Below, in pieces: positions 18,475-28,316 of a stretch of DNA of 64,000 nt (its first letter is position 1; each line of letters begins with the position of its first letter). The notes under the pieces were generated by a model, which was given only the letters and a program-made list of their open reading frames with translations, was not told where the DNA came from and ran no database searches. Position numbers and translations under genes: made by a program. Source of the DNA: Candidatus Iainarchaeum sp. (GTDB lineage Archaea > Iainarchaeota > Iainarchaeia > Iainarchaeales > GCA-2688035); contig JAFCCO010000001.1 in the NCBI GenBank assembly GCA_017610175.1, positions 1 through 64,000 on the forward strand, given 5' to 3'.

Positions 18475-18834
18475 CTAACAAATTATCACTACGTCGCTTG
18501 GCTTTATTTTCGCCTCAAGCGCTTCTGCAATTGACATTGCTTTTCCTTTCTCCAAAATTTTTGCCTTTGCCGATTCACTGTATTCGAGGGCTACAACATT
18601 TAATGCCTTTTCAACGTTTCCGAATCCAAGTACTTTGCCTGGGACCAGCAGGTATTTTTTGTCGCTTTTTATTGAACCAAGTTTCCAGAGGTTTACGGAT
18701 GCACGTCGCCTTCTTGGCTTTTTCAGCCTTTCAGCTATGTCTTTCCAAATTACTTTCTTTTCTTTTCTTGAGGTTTTCTCAAGCAGGGCAATTGCCTGTA
18801 ATACTTCTTCGTTTCTTGGTCCTCTTCCTTTCAC
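18475..18834 (-). CDS. rpl18e: Ribosomal protein L18e
   Basis: RRRASVNLWKLGSI..., VPGKVLGFGNVEKALNVVALEYSESAKAKI. Confidence 0.9.
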   Translation of the reverse strand: MKGRGPRNEEVLQAIALLEKTSRKEKKVIWKDIAERLKKPRRRRASVNLWKLGSIKSDKKYLLVPGKVLGFGNVEKALNVVALEYSESAKAKILEKGKAMSIAEALEAKIKPSDVVIIC

Positions 18835-18866
18835 TTCAAAACACCGCTTTTTTTTTCTTAATTCAT

Positions 18867-19006
18867 TGCAGGAGGGAGGATTCGAACCCCCGAAGGCACT
18901 AAGCCACAGGATCGCTCAACTTTCCCCTTCCGCTTAAATTTAATACAATAATTCTTTTGGAGATTGTTCTTAAGTCCCGCCCCTTTGGCCACTTGGGTAC
19001 TCCTGC
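18867..19006 (-). tRNA. tRNA-Leu(TAA) with a 56-nt intron (about 18913-18968) between positions 37 and 38
   Basis: Acceptor GCAGGAG/CTCCTGC, D-arm CCCAAGTGGCCAAAGGG, anticodon stem CGGGA/TCCTG, loop CTTAAG^A, type II variable arm, T-arm GGGGGTTCGAATCCTCC, discriminator A; mature length 84 nt. Confidence 0.92.
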
Positions 19007-19034
19007 ATTCCTCCTAAATAACATCATACTTAAT

Positions 19035-19628
19035 TCATTTAATTTTTTTCATTTCCTTTTCAAATGCAGTTGTTTTTTCCTGCAATAATTTTACCGCGCC
19101 GTCGAGAATTTCCTTGTTGCTTAAGCTTCCGCTTGATTCGAGCTCAAACTCATATGTTTCTGAATCCTTCTCGTCCTGTGTGAATGTGGCAATTGCCGGC
19201 TGCCACTTTACGTGTTCCCTTCCTGAAAGCATAACCGCATTCATTTCAAGCTTTACTTTCTGGTTCTTTCCAAGCTTAACAATTGGGATTTTCTTGTCCG
19301 CAATTTCAATCTTTGGGTCTGTGCTCTTCAAATCCTTTGAATAAACCATTGCAGGGCCTTCTTTTTCAAGAACGAGCTTTACTGACTCGCCTTTCTTGTA
19401 GCCTTTTACATCGGTTTTGACAGGGAGCATTCCAAGCCTGTGTGCAAGGAACTCATCAAACATCACCGAATCGTTTTCGTAGATTGAAACGTCCTCTATG
19501 CTAAGGCAAGGCACGTCCTGCATGATTGTTCTTCTAATTGCGTTTATGAATGCGCTGTCCACTCCCTTAATTTGGAGTTTGAGGACACCGTGTTCTTCGG
19601 AAACTTTTTTGACAGAAACCATAACCAT
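19035..19628 (-). CDS. rpo3: RNAP subunit D (Rpo3)
   Basis: FINAIRRTIMQDVPCLSIEDVSIYENDSVMFDEFLAHRLGMLPVKTD. Confidence 0.94.
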   Translation of the reverse strand: MVMVSVKKVSEEHGVLKLQIKGVDSAFINAIRRTIMQDVPCLSIEDVSIYENDSVMFDEFLAHRLGMLPVKTDVKGYKKGESVKLVLEKEGPAMVYSKDLKSTDPKIEIADKKIPIVKLGKNQKVKLEMNAVMLSGREHVKWQPAIATFTQDEKDSETYEFELESSGSLSNKEILDGAVKLLQEKTTAFEKEMKKIK

Positions 19629-19646
19629 TTTCTCCGTTAGTTTTTT

Positions 19647-20033
19647 TTATTTCTTCTTGCCCCTGAATTTCTTTTTTTTTCTGCATCCGTCGTGCGGGAT
19701 TGGGGTAACGTTTTCGATTGCTCTGATTATCAGCCCGTTTCTTGTAAGGCTTCGAATTGTGGCCTCACTTCCTGAACCTGGGCTGTTTGATTTATTTCCC
19801 CCTGTTCCTCTGACTTTTACGTTTACCTCGGTAATTCCCTTGTCTCTTGCTTTATCTGCAATAATTTCCGCTGCTTTCATTGCAGCGTAAGGGCTTCCTT
19901 CCTTGTGCTGTGCTTTTACAACCTCTCCGCCCGAAGACTTTGCGATTGTCTCAGCGCCTGTAAGGTCTGTAAGCAAAAGAATTGTGTTGTTGTGGGAGGC
20001 ATAAATGTGAACTATTCCCCTGTTGCTACTCAT
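19647..20033 (-). CDS. rps11: Ribosomal protein S11
   Basis: [36 protein letters not shown]. Confidence 0.94.
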   Translation of the reverse strand: MSSNRGIVHIYASHNNTILLLTDLTGAETIAKSSGGEVVKAQHKEGSPYAAMKAAEIIADKARDKGITEVNVKVRGTGGNKSNSPGSGSEATIRSLTRNGLIIRAIENVTPIPHDGCRKKKKFRGKKK

Positions 20034-20823
20034 CTGCCTTCACCTCTTTCTTTTTTTCTTCTTTGGCCGGTGTTTCAGCTTCGGTTTTAGCTTCTTCAAC
20101 AGCGGGCTTTTCTTCCTTTTTTTCCTCTACTGCTTTAGGCTTTTTCTCTGCGGCTTCTTCCTTCTTCTCTGTTTTGGTTTCTTCCACCGGAGCCTCAACT
20201 TTTGCCTTTTTTTCAGCTTCCTTTACTTCCTCTTTCTTTTCTTCTGCTGCTTTAGGCACCTTTTCTTCCGGCTTGGCAGCTGCACCCTTTGGAACAACGT
20301 CCTCAAATGCTTTTTTTGTTTCCTTAACCATTTTTGCCTGCACTTCCATTGGCTTTCCGTAGTATTTAATCTTGTTTTCCTGGTCTGCAAGAACCAAAAA
20401 GCTTGGTGCCGTAACTCTCTTGCCTTCAACTGCAATGTGCCCGTGCACAACGAACTGCCGTGCCTGTGTTGCTGTGTTTGCAAGGCCTTTTCTTAGGACT
20501 ATTGTTTGCAGTCTTCTTTCAAGGATGCTTTCTGTTGTAAGTGTCAGCACATCATCAAGTGTTGCGTTTCCTGTGAGCAGTCCAAGCCTTGCAAGGCTTC
20601 CCACAAGTTCCTGTTCCCTTCTCAAGCGCTCTTCAAGCGGCAGGGCAAGGAGCTTTCTTGCGTTTTCCCTTTTCTTTCTCAGAATGGTTTCAAATTTCCA
20701 GAGTTCCCTCTTGTTTTTGAGCCCGTACTTTTTGACTATTACCTTTTCAGTGCCAAGCCTTTCCTTGTCGTGCGGCTTCCTGGGTGTTTGGTATTGCTTT
20801 TTTGTTTTCTTTGGGTCTCCCAT
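20026..20823 (-). CDS. rps4: Ribosomal protein S4 with long KEA-rich C-terminal extension
   Basis: S4 domain [21 protein letters not shown] followed by about 90 aa low-complexity tail. Confidence 0.92.
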   Translation of the reverse strand: MGDPKKTKKQYQTPRKPHDKERLGTEKVIVKKYGLKNKRELWKFETILRKKRENARKLLALPLEERLRREQELVGSLARLGLLTGNATLDDVLTLTTESILERRLQTIVLRKGLANTATQARQFVVHGHIAVEGKRVTAPSFLVLADQENKIKYYGKPMEVQAKMVKETKKAFEDVVPKGAAAKPEEKVPKAAEEKKEEVKEAEKKAKVEAPVEETKTEKKEEAAEKKPKAVEEKKEEKPAVEEAKTEAETPAKEEKKKEVKADE

Positions 20824-20835
20824 TCTTAATCACCG

Positions 20836-21363
20836 TTATTTCTTGTTGTCCTTTTTCCTAACTCCTACTGTGCCACCTTTTCCTCGGTGTGTGGACTTTG
20901 TTCTTTGTCCCCTTACCGGGAGGCCCCAACTGAGCCTTAGGCCGCGGTAGGATTTGATTTCGTTAAGCCTTTGCAAATCCTTTCTTTTTGCAAAATCAAG
21001 GTCTGCCATGATAACGTGCCTGTCTTGCCCGTCTTCAATGTCTTTTCTCCTGTTAAATGTCCAGCTTGGCAGATTGTGCTTGCCTGGGTTTTGCACGATG
21101 TCCTCAAGCTTTGAGTCCATTGATTCATCAAGCTTTCCAAGCAGTGTTTCCATTTTTGTCCCTGTTTCTTTTTCAAAAATAATTGCGGAGTTTCTTGCGG
21201 CCCTGTGGCTTATGCCTTTTATGCCCTGAAGTGCCCTGTGGATTGGAAGCTCTCCGTTGAGGTCCTTTCCGGATATTCTCACAATATACCTTAGGTCTGC
21301 CTTTGGTTCTGCGGGAGGTGCCGACGTTGGTTTTTCCTGTGTTTCCTTTTTATTTTCACTCAT
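20836..21363 (-). CDS. rps13: Ribosomal protein S13
   Basis: YIVRISGKDLNGELPIHRALQGIKGISHRAARNSAII..., SYRGLRLSWGLPVRGQRTKSTHR. Confidence 0.93.
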   Translation of the reverse strand: MSENKKETQEKPTSAPPAEPKADLRYIVRISGKDLNGELPIHRALQGIKGISHRAARNSAIIFEKETGTKMETLLGKLDESMDSKLEDIVQNPGKHNLPSWTFNRRKDIEDGQDRHVIMADLDFAKRKDLQRLNEIKSYRGLRLSWGLPVRGQRTKSTHRGKGGTVGVRKKDNKK

Positions 21364-21368
21364 TTAAA

Positions 21369-21596
21369 TCACTCTTTCAAAAGTTTTGCAATGTCCTTTT
21401 GGGTTGTGCTTTTGCTTACCTTAATTATTTTGTCAAGTGGCATCAAATGCTTGAGGTTGCATTGCTTTTTCTTAATTTTTTCTCCAATAATTGTTGCGAA
21501 GCTCTTTTTCTTGTCCAGCTCGAGGACTACAACTTTTTGTCCCGCGGTTCTTCCTGCGAGTTTAACGCAGACTGTTCCAATTTCGAGGCCGGTCAT
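21369..21596 (-). CDS. rpl14e: Ribosomal protein L14e
   Basis: LEIGTVCVKLAGRTAGQKVVVLE..., NLKHLMPLDKIIKV. Confidence 0.88.
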   Translation of the reverse strand: MTGLEIGTVCVKLAGRTAGQKVVVLELDKKKSFATIIGEKIKKKQCNLKHLMPLDKIIKVSKSTTQKDIAKLLKE

Positions 21597-21937
21597 TTAG
21601 CTTCCTCTTTTACATTCAAAAACTGTCTAATCTTGATTTCAACGTCTGAAACGTCCTTAAGTTTGTTTTCAACTTTTCCTCTTTCTTCAGCAACAATGCG
21701 CCTGCATTTTGTGCAAAGCACGCCTCCAAACGGAACGCTTGGCCTTTTCTTTGTTTTGCTGAGTTTTGAAACTTCTGAAACTTTTTTGCCGTGTGGGACT
21801 CCATGGAGCTCTGCTTTGCAGATGCCGCACTTGTGCTTTGCGGTCTTTTCCCTAACGTAGTACTCTTTGGTGCTTTTTACGACACGTCTTTTCTTCTTCT
21901 TTTTTGTTTTTTGCCCTGGAGAAACCATATTCAACAC
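21593..21937 (-). CDS. rpl34e: Ribosomal protein L34e
   Basis: CGICKAELHGVPHG... RPSVPFGGVLCTKCRRIV. Confidence 0.88.
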   Translation of the reverse strand: MLNMVSPGQKTKKKKKRRVVKSTKEYYVREKTAKHKCGICKAELHGVPHGKKVSEVSKLSKTKKRPSVPFGGVLCTKCRRIVAEERGKVENKLKDVSDVEIKIRQFLNVKEEAK

Positions 21938-21940
21938 GCT

Positions 21941-22408
21941 CTATTTTTCAAATTTCTTCATTGCAAAGTTTGCAATTATTCCAAGTGTAAGTGAACTGTA
22001 GATATACCACCAAAGCCAGCCGAGAGTCGATGTAATTTCAAAGCTGAAATCGCGGTGCACTACTGGCAGGGAAAAAGGCAGGTTAATCCATTCGCCGCCG
22101 TAGGTTGCCCCAAGAAACCAGAATACCCCGATGAATATTGGGAATGAAACAATCATGTGCTTCATTGTTCCCCTCATACTATCGTTCATGAGTTCCAGCA
22201 TTTCACCCTGGAGTTTTTCAACCTCGTCCTTGCTTTTCTTATCTTCTTTTCCCGACAGCTCTTTGATTCTTTTTTGCTGTTCTTTCATTTTTTCCTGATT
22301 TGCTTTCATTTTCTTTTTGTCAAGCAGCTTTTTTTGAAGGATTTGTGAGACTAGGACCATGGCAAGTGAAACCAATGTTATCTCCAGCATGATATTCTCC
22401 AAAAACAT
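21941..22408 (-). CDS. DUF106 / EMC3-YidC-like membrane protein
   Basis: Syntenic position downstream of secY; TM segments around a charged coiled coil. Confidence 0.8.
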   Translation of the reverse strand: MFLENIMLEITLVSLAMVLVSQILQKKLLDKKKMKANQEKMKEQQKRIKELSGKEDKKSKDEVEKLQGEMLELMNDSMRGTMKHMIVSFPIFIGVFWFLGATYGGEWINLPFSLPVVHRDFSFEITSTLGWLWWYIYSSLTLGIIANFAMKKFEK

Positions 22409-22515
22409 TCAAATTGCCTCCTTGAGGTTAGAAAACTCGTATTTTGAATAGCTTTCGCTAATATTAATTGTTGATGCAATGAAATATAAATGCTTTGATT
22501 GTCTCCCTATTCCGC

Positions 22516-23925
22516 TCATCTAAGCAGCCCCCCAAGCATTGGGTACATTGCTGCAAGCTGTTCTTTTGCAAGTTCTTCGTAGAGCCTGTAGATTATTCCA
22601 ACTGTGAGAAGAATTCCTGTCCCGCTTGCAAGCCCTCCGAGCGCCATGTTTCCAAGGCCTGCGAGAAGTCCTACAAAGATTGACCCCATTATAACAATTG
22701 TTGGGATATACCGGTCTAAAACTTTTTTAACTATTCTTGGGTCCCTTCTGAATCCCGGGATGTACATTCCGCTTCTCTGCAGTTGTTCTGCAACCGCTTC
22801 CGGGCTTTGGTTCCCCATTTGTACCCAGAACACTCCGAACACTATGCAGAATGCCACAAGGATAATTAGGTAGATCATTGCCTGGAACATCTGCGGAGCC
22901 ATTGAGGTTAGTGCAATTATTGGGCCTTCTGCCCCTATTCTTGTAAGCAGGTCAATGAACAGGTTGAACGGGCTGTTTGTTGCCCATGCAAGCCATCCCA
23001 TTATTTGCCCAAGAATTGGGATTCCGCCGGTAAGCTGTGACCACAGCTGTATGTTTACAAAAAGTGTCACCGCGAGAATTACCGGAATGTTTGAGACATA
23101 GAGCAGTTTTACCGGGAATCGCCCTCCTGTTCCGCGCCTTCCCATTGTTATTGGGATATTTACATGCATTCCCTCTGCGAAAACAATGATGAGGAAAATT
23201 ACCGCCGCTATAAGTATTGGAAGGAGCAGTATGAATTTTGCCCCGGTTGCAAGCGATGCGGCAAATTGCAGCAGTACCCCGCCCGGGTCTCCTATTCCAA
23301 TGGGCGGCCTGAATATCTGCCAGAAGAATGTTCCTGCCACTCCTCCTGCAATAAAGAGCCCTATTCCTGAGCCGACGCCGTATTTGGATACAAGCTCGTC
23401 CAGGTATAGTAATATTATGCTTCCAAGTGCCACCTGCAGTATGATTGGCAGTGCAAACGGAATTCTTTCGATAAGTGAGAGTGCAAAGAAGTCAACTCCG
23501 GCGGGAGTTGTGGGCAAGAGTGGGTTTCCTGCAATTACAAGTGCCGCCCCTTCAAAGAAGCAGAGTGCTATTGCAAAGAGTTTTTGTAATCCCTGAAATT
23601 TTGCCCTGTCGCTTGGGTTTGAAAGGTCAACTTTGATAAATTGCCCCCCAACAAGGAGCTGCAGGATAATTGATGCAAGCACGATTGGTCCGATTCCTGC
23701 GCTAATCAGGGTTCCCATGTTACTTGCGATAATTGTTTGCAGCTGTTCCCAGTATGCAAGTGTTTGCGGTTCAACACCTATTAGGGAAATGTTTCCCATC
23801 ACAAAAAACAGGATTAGGGCTATTGCGCTCCAAATAATTTTCTTGTCCAATGCAGGGGGCTTTTCCGGGGGCTTTATTTCCGGGAGCAACCTGCATATTG
23901 GCTCAAGTGCGGTGAGAAGGCTCAT
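22516..23925 (-). CDS. secY: Preprotein translocase SecY
   Basis: Ten-TM-like protein; VGSGIGLFIAGGV, NIPITMGRRGTGGRFPVKLLYVSNIPVIL. Confidence 0.95.
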   Translation of the reverse strand: MSLLTALEPICRLLPEIKPPEKPPALDKKIIWSAIALILFFVMGNISLIGVEPQTLAYWEQLQTIIASNMGTLISAGIGPIVLASIILQLLVGGQFIKVDLSNPSDRAKFQGLQKLFAIALCFFEGAALVIAGNPLLPTTPAGVDFFALSLIERIPFALPIILQVALGSIILLYLDELVSKYGVGSGIGLFIAGGVAGTFFWQIFRPPIGIGDPGGVLLQFAASLATGAKFILLLPILIAAVIFLIIVFAEGMHVNIPITMGRRGTGGRFPVKLLYVSNIPVILAVTLFVNIQLWSQLTGGIPILGQIMGWLAWATNSPFNLFIDLLTRIGAEGPIIALTSMAPQMFQAMIYLIILVAFCIVFGVFWVQMGNQSPEAVAEQLQRSGMYIPGFRRDPRIVKKVLDRYIPTIVIMGSIFVGLLAGLGNMALGGLASGTGILLTVGIIYRLYEELAKEQLAAMYPMLGGLLR

Positions 23926-24383
23926 TCAGTTTCTTCCTCCACGGCTTTCGCTTCCTCTTCTTCAAGCCCTGCAATTTTGGAACCGCTTTCACTGATTTTT
24001 TCAGCGGCTTTTTTGCTGGCTTTTACGTTTTCAAATGAAACTTTTGAAATGAGCTTTCCTCTTCCCACAATCTTTGCGACCCCTATTTTTTTGCCGTCAA
24101 TTTTGATTGTGGTTCCTTCCTTTTCCACTTTTCCCTGTGCAATCCATTTTGGAATGGATTGTTCTATCATGTCAAGGTTCATGGACGGGCCTACAGGTTT
24201 TCCAATTACTTTCTTTTTGTCCTGTCCGAATTCGCCCTGGTATTTTGTAAATTTGTGCTTGTGTGAACCTGCTCGGCCCCGGCCGCCTCTGCTGCCGGCT
24301 CCTCTTCGGTTCTTTGTGTCACCTTGCCCGTGGGTTCTTTCCCCTCGGACGGTATTTTTCTTCTTTCTTCTTCTCACAGTCAT
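23922..24383 (-). CDS. rpl15: Ribosomal protein L15
   Basis: GAGSRGGRGRAGSHKHKFTKY. Confidence 0.9.
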   Translation of the reverse strand: MTVRRRKKKNTVRGERTHGQGDTKNRRGAGSRGGRGRAGSHKHKFTKYQGEFGQDKKKVIGKPVGPSMNLDMIEQSIPKWIAQGKVEKEGTTIKIDGKKIGVAKIVGRGKLISKVSFENVKASKKAAEKISESGSKIAGLEEEEAKAVEEETE

Positions 24384-24395
24384 TTCGGAAACACC

Positions 24396-24857
24396 TTATA
24401 CCATTTTTTTAATCAAAATGTTAATGTCGTCTGCCCTGTAGCCAAGGGCTCCGCCCATTGAATAAATTTTCTTTATTCCTGCTCTTTCGTGCCCTTTTTT
24501 GGGCGGGCTGAGCCTCAGAACCGGTTTGAGTCCTGCTTTGTCAAGGGTTGTTTTTCCATCTATAAGCGCTTTTGCAAGCTCGTCGAATGAGCCAAAGCCT
24601 TTCTCTTTGAGAACTGTGTCTGTCACCCTTCTGTTTCCTGAGAGCCTTGCTCTTTTCTTGAGTGCAAGTGCAAGGGTTTTTTCATTCACTTCGCCCCAGG
24701 TTGCATATCCCTGAACTTTCTGAAGCATTGGTTTCTGTGCTTCTTTGAGCAGAACCATGTGGTTTCCCTTGAACAGCCTGAGCAGTTCAAGTGTCTTTCT
24801 GTTGTCCGGGTTTAGCCCGACACATCCTCTTATTCTAATTGCTGCAATCAGGCTCAT
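24396..24857 (-). CDS. rpl30: Ribosomal protein L30
   Basis: AAIRIRGCVGLNPDNRKTLELLRLFKGNHMVLL. Confidence 0.9.
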   Translation of the reverse strand: MSLIAAIRIRGCVGLNPDNRKTLELLRLFKGNHMVLLKEAQKPMLQKVQGYATWGEVNEKTLALALKKRARLSGNRRVTDTVLKEKGFGSFDELAKALIDGKTTLDKAGLKPVLRLSPPKKGHERAGIKKIYSMGGALGYRADDINILIKKMV

Positions 24858-25564
24858 CGTTTCTCCCTCTTTCTTATTATTGAGTTGCTTGCCTTCATCT
24901 TCATTGTGTTGCTGAGGGCGTCAATTGTTGCTCTGATAAAGTTGAGTTTTGTTGATGTGGCTCCGGTTACCTTGCACCATACATCGTTTACTCCTGCGAA
25001 TCTTAGAACATCCTTAATGTTGTCTCCTGCGACCAATCCAACGCCGCGTGGTGCGGGCATAAGTGTTATTTTGCATGCCGCGTTCTTTCCTGTTACTTTG
25101 AATGGAACAGAGTGCTGTGTGTTGCAGGTGCATTCCCAGCTTCCGCATCCTCTTGCTATTTGTGTGAGGTTCATTTTTGCGTTCTTTGCGGCTTTTTTAA
25201 CTGCAGGCCATTTTTCTGCATCTTTTGCCGTTCCAAGCCCTATGAGCCCGTTCCTGTTTCCTACCAAAACCGCTACGCGGAATGAAAATTTTCTTCCTGC
25301 CCTTACAACCCTTGTTGTTTTCTTTACATCAAGGAGTTTTTCTTCGAGCACAACCAGTGAATCTATAATTTCAGGTTCAAGGATTGGTTTGTTTTCTTTG
25401 AGTACGTCTTCAAGGGTGGTTATTTCTTTTGTCCGAACTTTCTTGCCAAGTTCTGTTTTTGGAACCCAATCCCTGAGTCCCTGTTCCCTTTCTTCTTCTG
25501 CCCTTCTTGCTTGTCTTGCAGCTCTTTCTTCAGCTGACAATTCTCTTCTTTTTCCAAAAGCCAT
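24854..25564 (-). CDS. rps5: Ribosomal protein S5
   Basis: RFSFRVAVLVGNRNGLIGLGTAKDAEKWPAVKKA-type core, PRGVGLVAGDNIKDVLRFAGV. Confidence 0.92.
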   Translation of the reverse strand: MAFGKRRELSAEERAARQARRAEEEREQGLRDWVPKTELGKKVRTKEITTLEDVLKENKPILEPEIIDSLVVLEEKLLDVKKTTRVVRAGRKFSFRVAVLVGNRNGLIGLGTAKDAEKWPAVKKAAKNAKMNLTQIARGCGSWECTCNTQHSVPFKVTGKNAACKITLMPAPRGVGLVAGDNIKDVLRFAGVNDVWCKVTGATSTKLNFIRATIDALSNTMKMKASNSIIRKREKR

Positions 25565-26145
25565 TACTTTTCCCCTTCCTTAGAAATTTTTTCTTTCACT
25601 TGCTCGAAGAGCTTTGTAAGTTCTTTTACGTTGATTCCTTTCTCGGTGTATTTTGAAAACTTTTTCTTGTAGTCTTCGTCCCCAAGTGTCTTTGCGTAAT
25701 CCTCAATGTGTTTTCCTGAAGCCCTTTCCTTGTTTGGAAGTGCTTTTGCATCGTGTTTTACATCAAGCCCGAATTCTACCGCTCCCTTAAGTGCGGCAAA
25801 CATTCTTGAACCGTGAACAGGTGTGCTAAAGCCAATGTCAAGGATTGCTTTTTCAACCCCTGCTTTTTTTCCCTTTGCTGCAATAAGGTAACCTGTGAGG
25901 TATGCGCTTGGAAGGTTTTTGTCCTCCTTCCAACCGAATGCTTTAAGCTGGTTGCTTGTTGCCTGTGCAATAATCTTGTCGCCTGCCGGCTCAAATGCAA
26001 TGAGCTGTGCAATTATTTGCGTGTTTGTTTTTCTAATGCACAGTCTTGGGGTTCCGCTTTTGACCATTGCCAGCCTTTTTGCGTAGTTGGTCTTGCCCTC
26101 CCTTCTTCGCCTGTAGGGCATTGTGTATGTAGCGTTTAGTTTCAT
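25564..26145 (-). CDS. rpl18: Ribosomal protein L18
   Basis: PYRRRREGKTNYAKRLAMVKSGTPRLCIRKTNTQIIAQLI. Confidence 0.92.
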   Translation of the reverse strand: MKLNATYTMPYRRRREGKTNYAKRLAMVKSGTPRLCIRKTNTQIIAQLIAFEPAGDKIIAQATSNQLKAFGWKEDKNLPSAYLTGYLIAAKGKKAGVEKAILDIGFSTPVHGSRMFAALKGAVEFGLDVKHDAKALPNKERASGKHIEDYAKTLGDEDYKKKFSKYTEKGINVKELTKLFEQVKEKISKEGEK

Positions 26146-26598
26146 TTATGCGGCCCCCTTTTTTCCTTCAACATATGCCTGGATATACTTCTTTCCCTTG
26201 AAGTAGTTTCCCTTAATCATTCTGTAGACCTTGCTGTAGCCTGCTTTCTTAACGGCCTCTGGGTCTTTTTCTTTGAGTTCTTTGATCATTTTTCTTTGTG
26301 CCCTTACTCTTGACATCCAGTTTTTCTTTTTTTGAGTGCGGGTTTTCTTTGTTCCCTTTCTCTTTCCACTGCCTGTTTTTCGGCCCTTTTTCTTCTTTTC
26401 CTTAAGTTTGCGTGTACGACCTTTGCTTTGGCTCTGTGGTTTTCTTTTCTTAATGATGCCTTCGGAAACAAGTTCTCTTACGTCTTCCTTTGTCATGACC
26501 TCTTTAATTCTTACGTTCTCATCTGGGTTAAACCAAACTCTTTGGAGTCCAACTCCCAGAACGTCTGCCGCAATTCTTCTTACTTTGATCAAGTCCAT
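26146..26598 (-). CDS. rpl19e: Ribosomal protein L19e
   Basis: RRIAADVLGVGLQRVWFNPDENVRIKEVMTKEDVREL. Confidence 0.92.
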   Translation of the reverse strand: MDLIKVRRIAADVLGVGLQRVWFNPDENVRIKEVMTKEDVRELVSEGIIKKRKPQSQSKGRTRKLKEKKKKGRKTGSGKRKGTKKTRTQKKKNWMSRVRAQRKMIKELKEKDPEAVKKAGYSKVYRMIKGNYFKGKKYIQAYVEGKKGAA

Positions 26599-26603
26599 TT
26601 AAT

Positions 26604-27197
26604 TCACCCGTTTAGCACAGGAAGCCCAAGCTTGCCTGCCTTTTCAACCAAAACCCCTTTTTTCTTCTTTCCAAGTGTTGCAGAGAACTTTACTGCTGCG
26701 TTTTTTAGCTCTGCTGCTTTTTCGAGCTCTGCGGCATTCCTTACAAGGACCTCGTTGAAACCGCTTGGATGTATTCCGCGCAGTCTCTTGTCTGTTCTGT
26801 ACCCTGTTTTTGGATAGAGTCCGTCTTCCTGCTTGAAGTAAATGTCAATTCCCCTTGGCTTTCTCCACTTTTGCCATTTCTTGTTGGAGATTCTTCTTAT
26901 TGATCTGTTTCCAAAGCGCCCTCTGAACATGCGCTTTTTCTTCAGCTTAATTTTTTCCGCAAGTGCCTTTACTTCCTTGCTCTTTGCAGCCTTTGCTTTT
27001 GCAGCAGGCTTTGCCGGTTTCTTTGGTGCTTTGGGCTTTTCCTTCTTAACGGCGGCTTTTGTTTCTGCCTTTGGCTTTGCTGCTCCCTTTGCCTCTTTTT
27101 TTGCAACAGGTTTCACTGTTTTTTTCTCAACAGCTTTTTTTGCCGCGGGCTTTGTTTCTGCCTTGACCTTTTTTTCCTCAGCTTTCTTTTCCGCCAT
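26604..27197 (-). CDS. rpl32e: Ribosomal protein L32e with KA-rich N-terminal extension
   Basis: C-terminal WRKPRGIDIYFKQEDGLYPKTGYRTDKRLRGIHPSGFNEVLVRN preceded by about 75 aa AK-rich segment. Confidence 0.9.
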   Translation of the reverse strand: MAEKKAEEKKVKAETKPAAKKAVEKKTVKPVAKKEAKGAAKPKAETKAAVKKEKPKAPKKPAKPAAKAKAAKSKEVKALAEKIKLKKKRMFRGRFGNRSIRRISNKKWQKWRKPRGIDIYFKQEDGLYPKTGYRTDKRLRGIHPSGFNEVLVRNAAELEKAAELKNAAVKFSATLGKKKKGVLVEKAGKLGLPVLNG

Positions 27198-27206
27198 TTA
27201 GTTCAC

Positions 27207-27746
27207 CTATTTTTTCCCCTTGTTAACAATGTATATTCCGTCCTGGTAAATTCTTCGGTCCTTTCCCCTTAAGCGTGTGGTCTGTTCAATGTTTCCGGCG
27301 GTTTGCCCAACGGCTTCTTTGTTGTGGCCTGTTAGTGTAACGTCTTTTCCTTTGACGGCTACGGTCACTCCGTTGACAATATTCGCAATCCTTGGCTTTT
27401 TCTCCCCTGTAAAATTGTTTATTTCAAGAATGTTTCCTTTTACTGCAACGTTCATTGGGAAGTGGCTGTATACAACGGTCATTTTGTATTCGTAACCATC
27501 TGTCACGCCCTTTGCCATGTTGCTTATGTGCCCCATGATTGTTTTCATGCTTTTAATGTACTTTTTGCTTGCCGGCTTTGCTTCAACTTCCACTCCGTTC
27601 TCAACTTTTTTGAAGCTAATGCCTCTTACGCTGAACTCGCGGACGTTTTCCTTGCCGTTGCCCTTGACGGTTATTTTGCCGCCTTCTACGGCAAATTCAA
27701 CAGCTTTTGGCATTGCAACAATTTCTTTTGTACTTTCCTTCAACAT
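27207..27746 (-). CDS. rpl6: Ribosomal protein L6
   Basis: KVTVKGNGKENVREFS-like core; MKTIMGHISNMAKGVTDGYEYKMTVVYSHFPMNV; start chosen after AAGGATTGATTGAA. Confidence 0.9.
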   Translation of the reverse strand: MLKESTKEIVAMPKAVEFAVEGGKITVKGNGKENVREFSVRGISFKKVENGVEVEAKPASKKYIKSMKTIMGHISNMAKGVTDGYEYKMTVVYSHFPMNVAVKGNILEINNFTGEKKPRIANIVNGVTVAVKGKDVTLTGHNKEAVGQTAGNIEQTTRLRGKDRRIYQDGIYIVNKGKK

Positions 27747-27759
27747 TTCAATCAATCCT

Positions 27760-28161
27760 TTAGTAAACATAAGCCAGAAGCCTTCCTCCAAGCCCCTTCT
27801 CCTTTGCTTCTGTGTGTGTCAAAACACCTTTTGGTGTGCTAACAACAAGCATTCCCACATCTTTTGACGGGAGGTATCTTTTCTCATACTTTTCAAACCC
27901 GCTTCTCTTCACAGCATATCTTGGCTTTATTGCGCGGCACTGGTTGATTTTTCCTGTAAGTTCAACCCTGTAAATGCCTTCTCTGCCGTCGTCTATGAAT
28001 TCAAACGTGTTTATGTATCCGTTTTTCTGCATTGCTTTAAGGATTTCCCCAAGCAACTTTGAGGCAGGCCTAAAAAAGCACTCGCCTTTTGAAGCCATGT
28101 CACTGTTTTTCAGCGTTATTAAAGCATCTGCAACCGGATCCATTCTAGTCATCTCATCCAT
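27760..28161 (-). CDS. rps8: Ribosomal protein S8
   Basis: [23 protein letters not shown]..., [26 protein letters not shown]. Confidence 0.93.
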   Translation of the reverse strand: MDEMTRMDPVADALITLKNSDMASKGECFFRPASKLLGEILKAMQKNGYINTFEFIDDGREGIYRVELTGKINQCRAIKPRYAVKRSGFEKYEKRYLPSKDVGMLVVSTPKGVLTHTEAKEKGLGGRLLAYVY

Positions 28162-28166
28162 CCCCT

Positions 28167-28316
28167 TTAATCATACTTCTTAAAACCAAGTTTTTCAGCA
28201 ATGTCTTTGAAGCATCTTCTGCAGGTCATAAGGCCGTACTTTCTGACTATTGCGTTTTTTGTACCGCATATTCTGCAAACTCTTTTCCTTTTCTCTTCCC
28301 TTATGTCGCGCTTCAT
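28167..28316 (-). CDS. rps14: Ribosomal protein S14 (zinc type), 49 aa; absent from the ORF track
   Basis: Hand translation [49 protein letters not shown]; CxxC...CxxC; syntenic between L5 and S8. Confidence 0.93.
   Translation of the reverse strand: MKRDIREEKRKRVCRICGTKNAIVRKYGLMTCRRCFKDIAEKLGFKKYD

Noticed and set aside
24885-25583. 232-aa plus-strand ORF
   Set aside because: Antisense shadow of S5.
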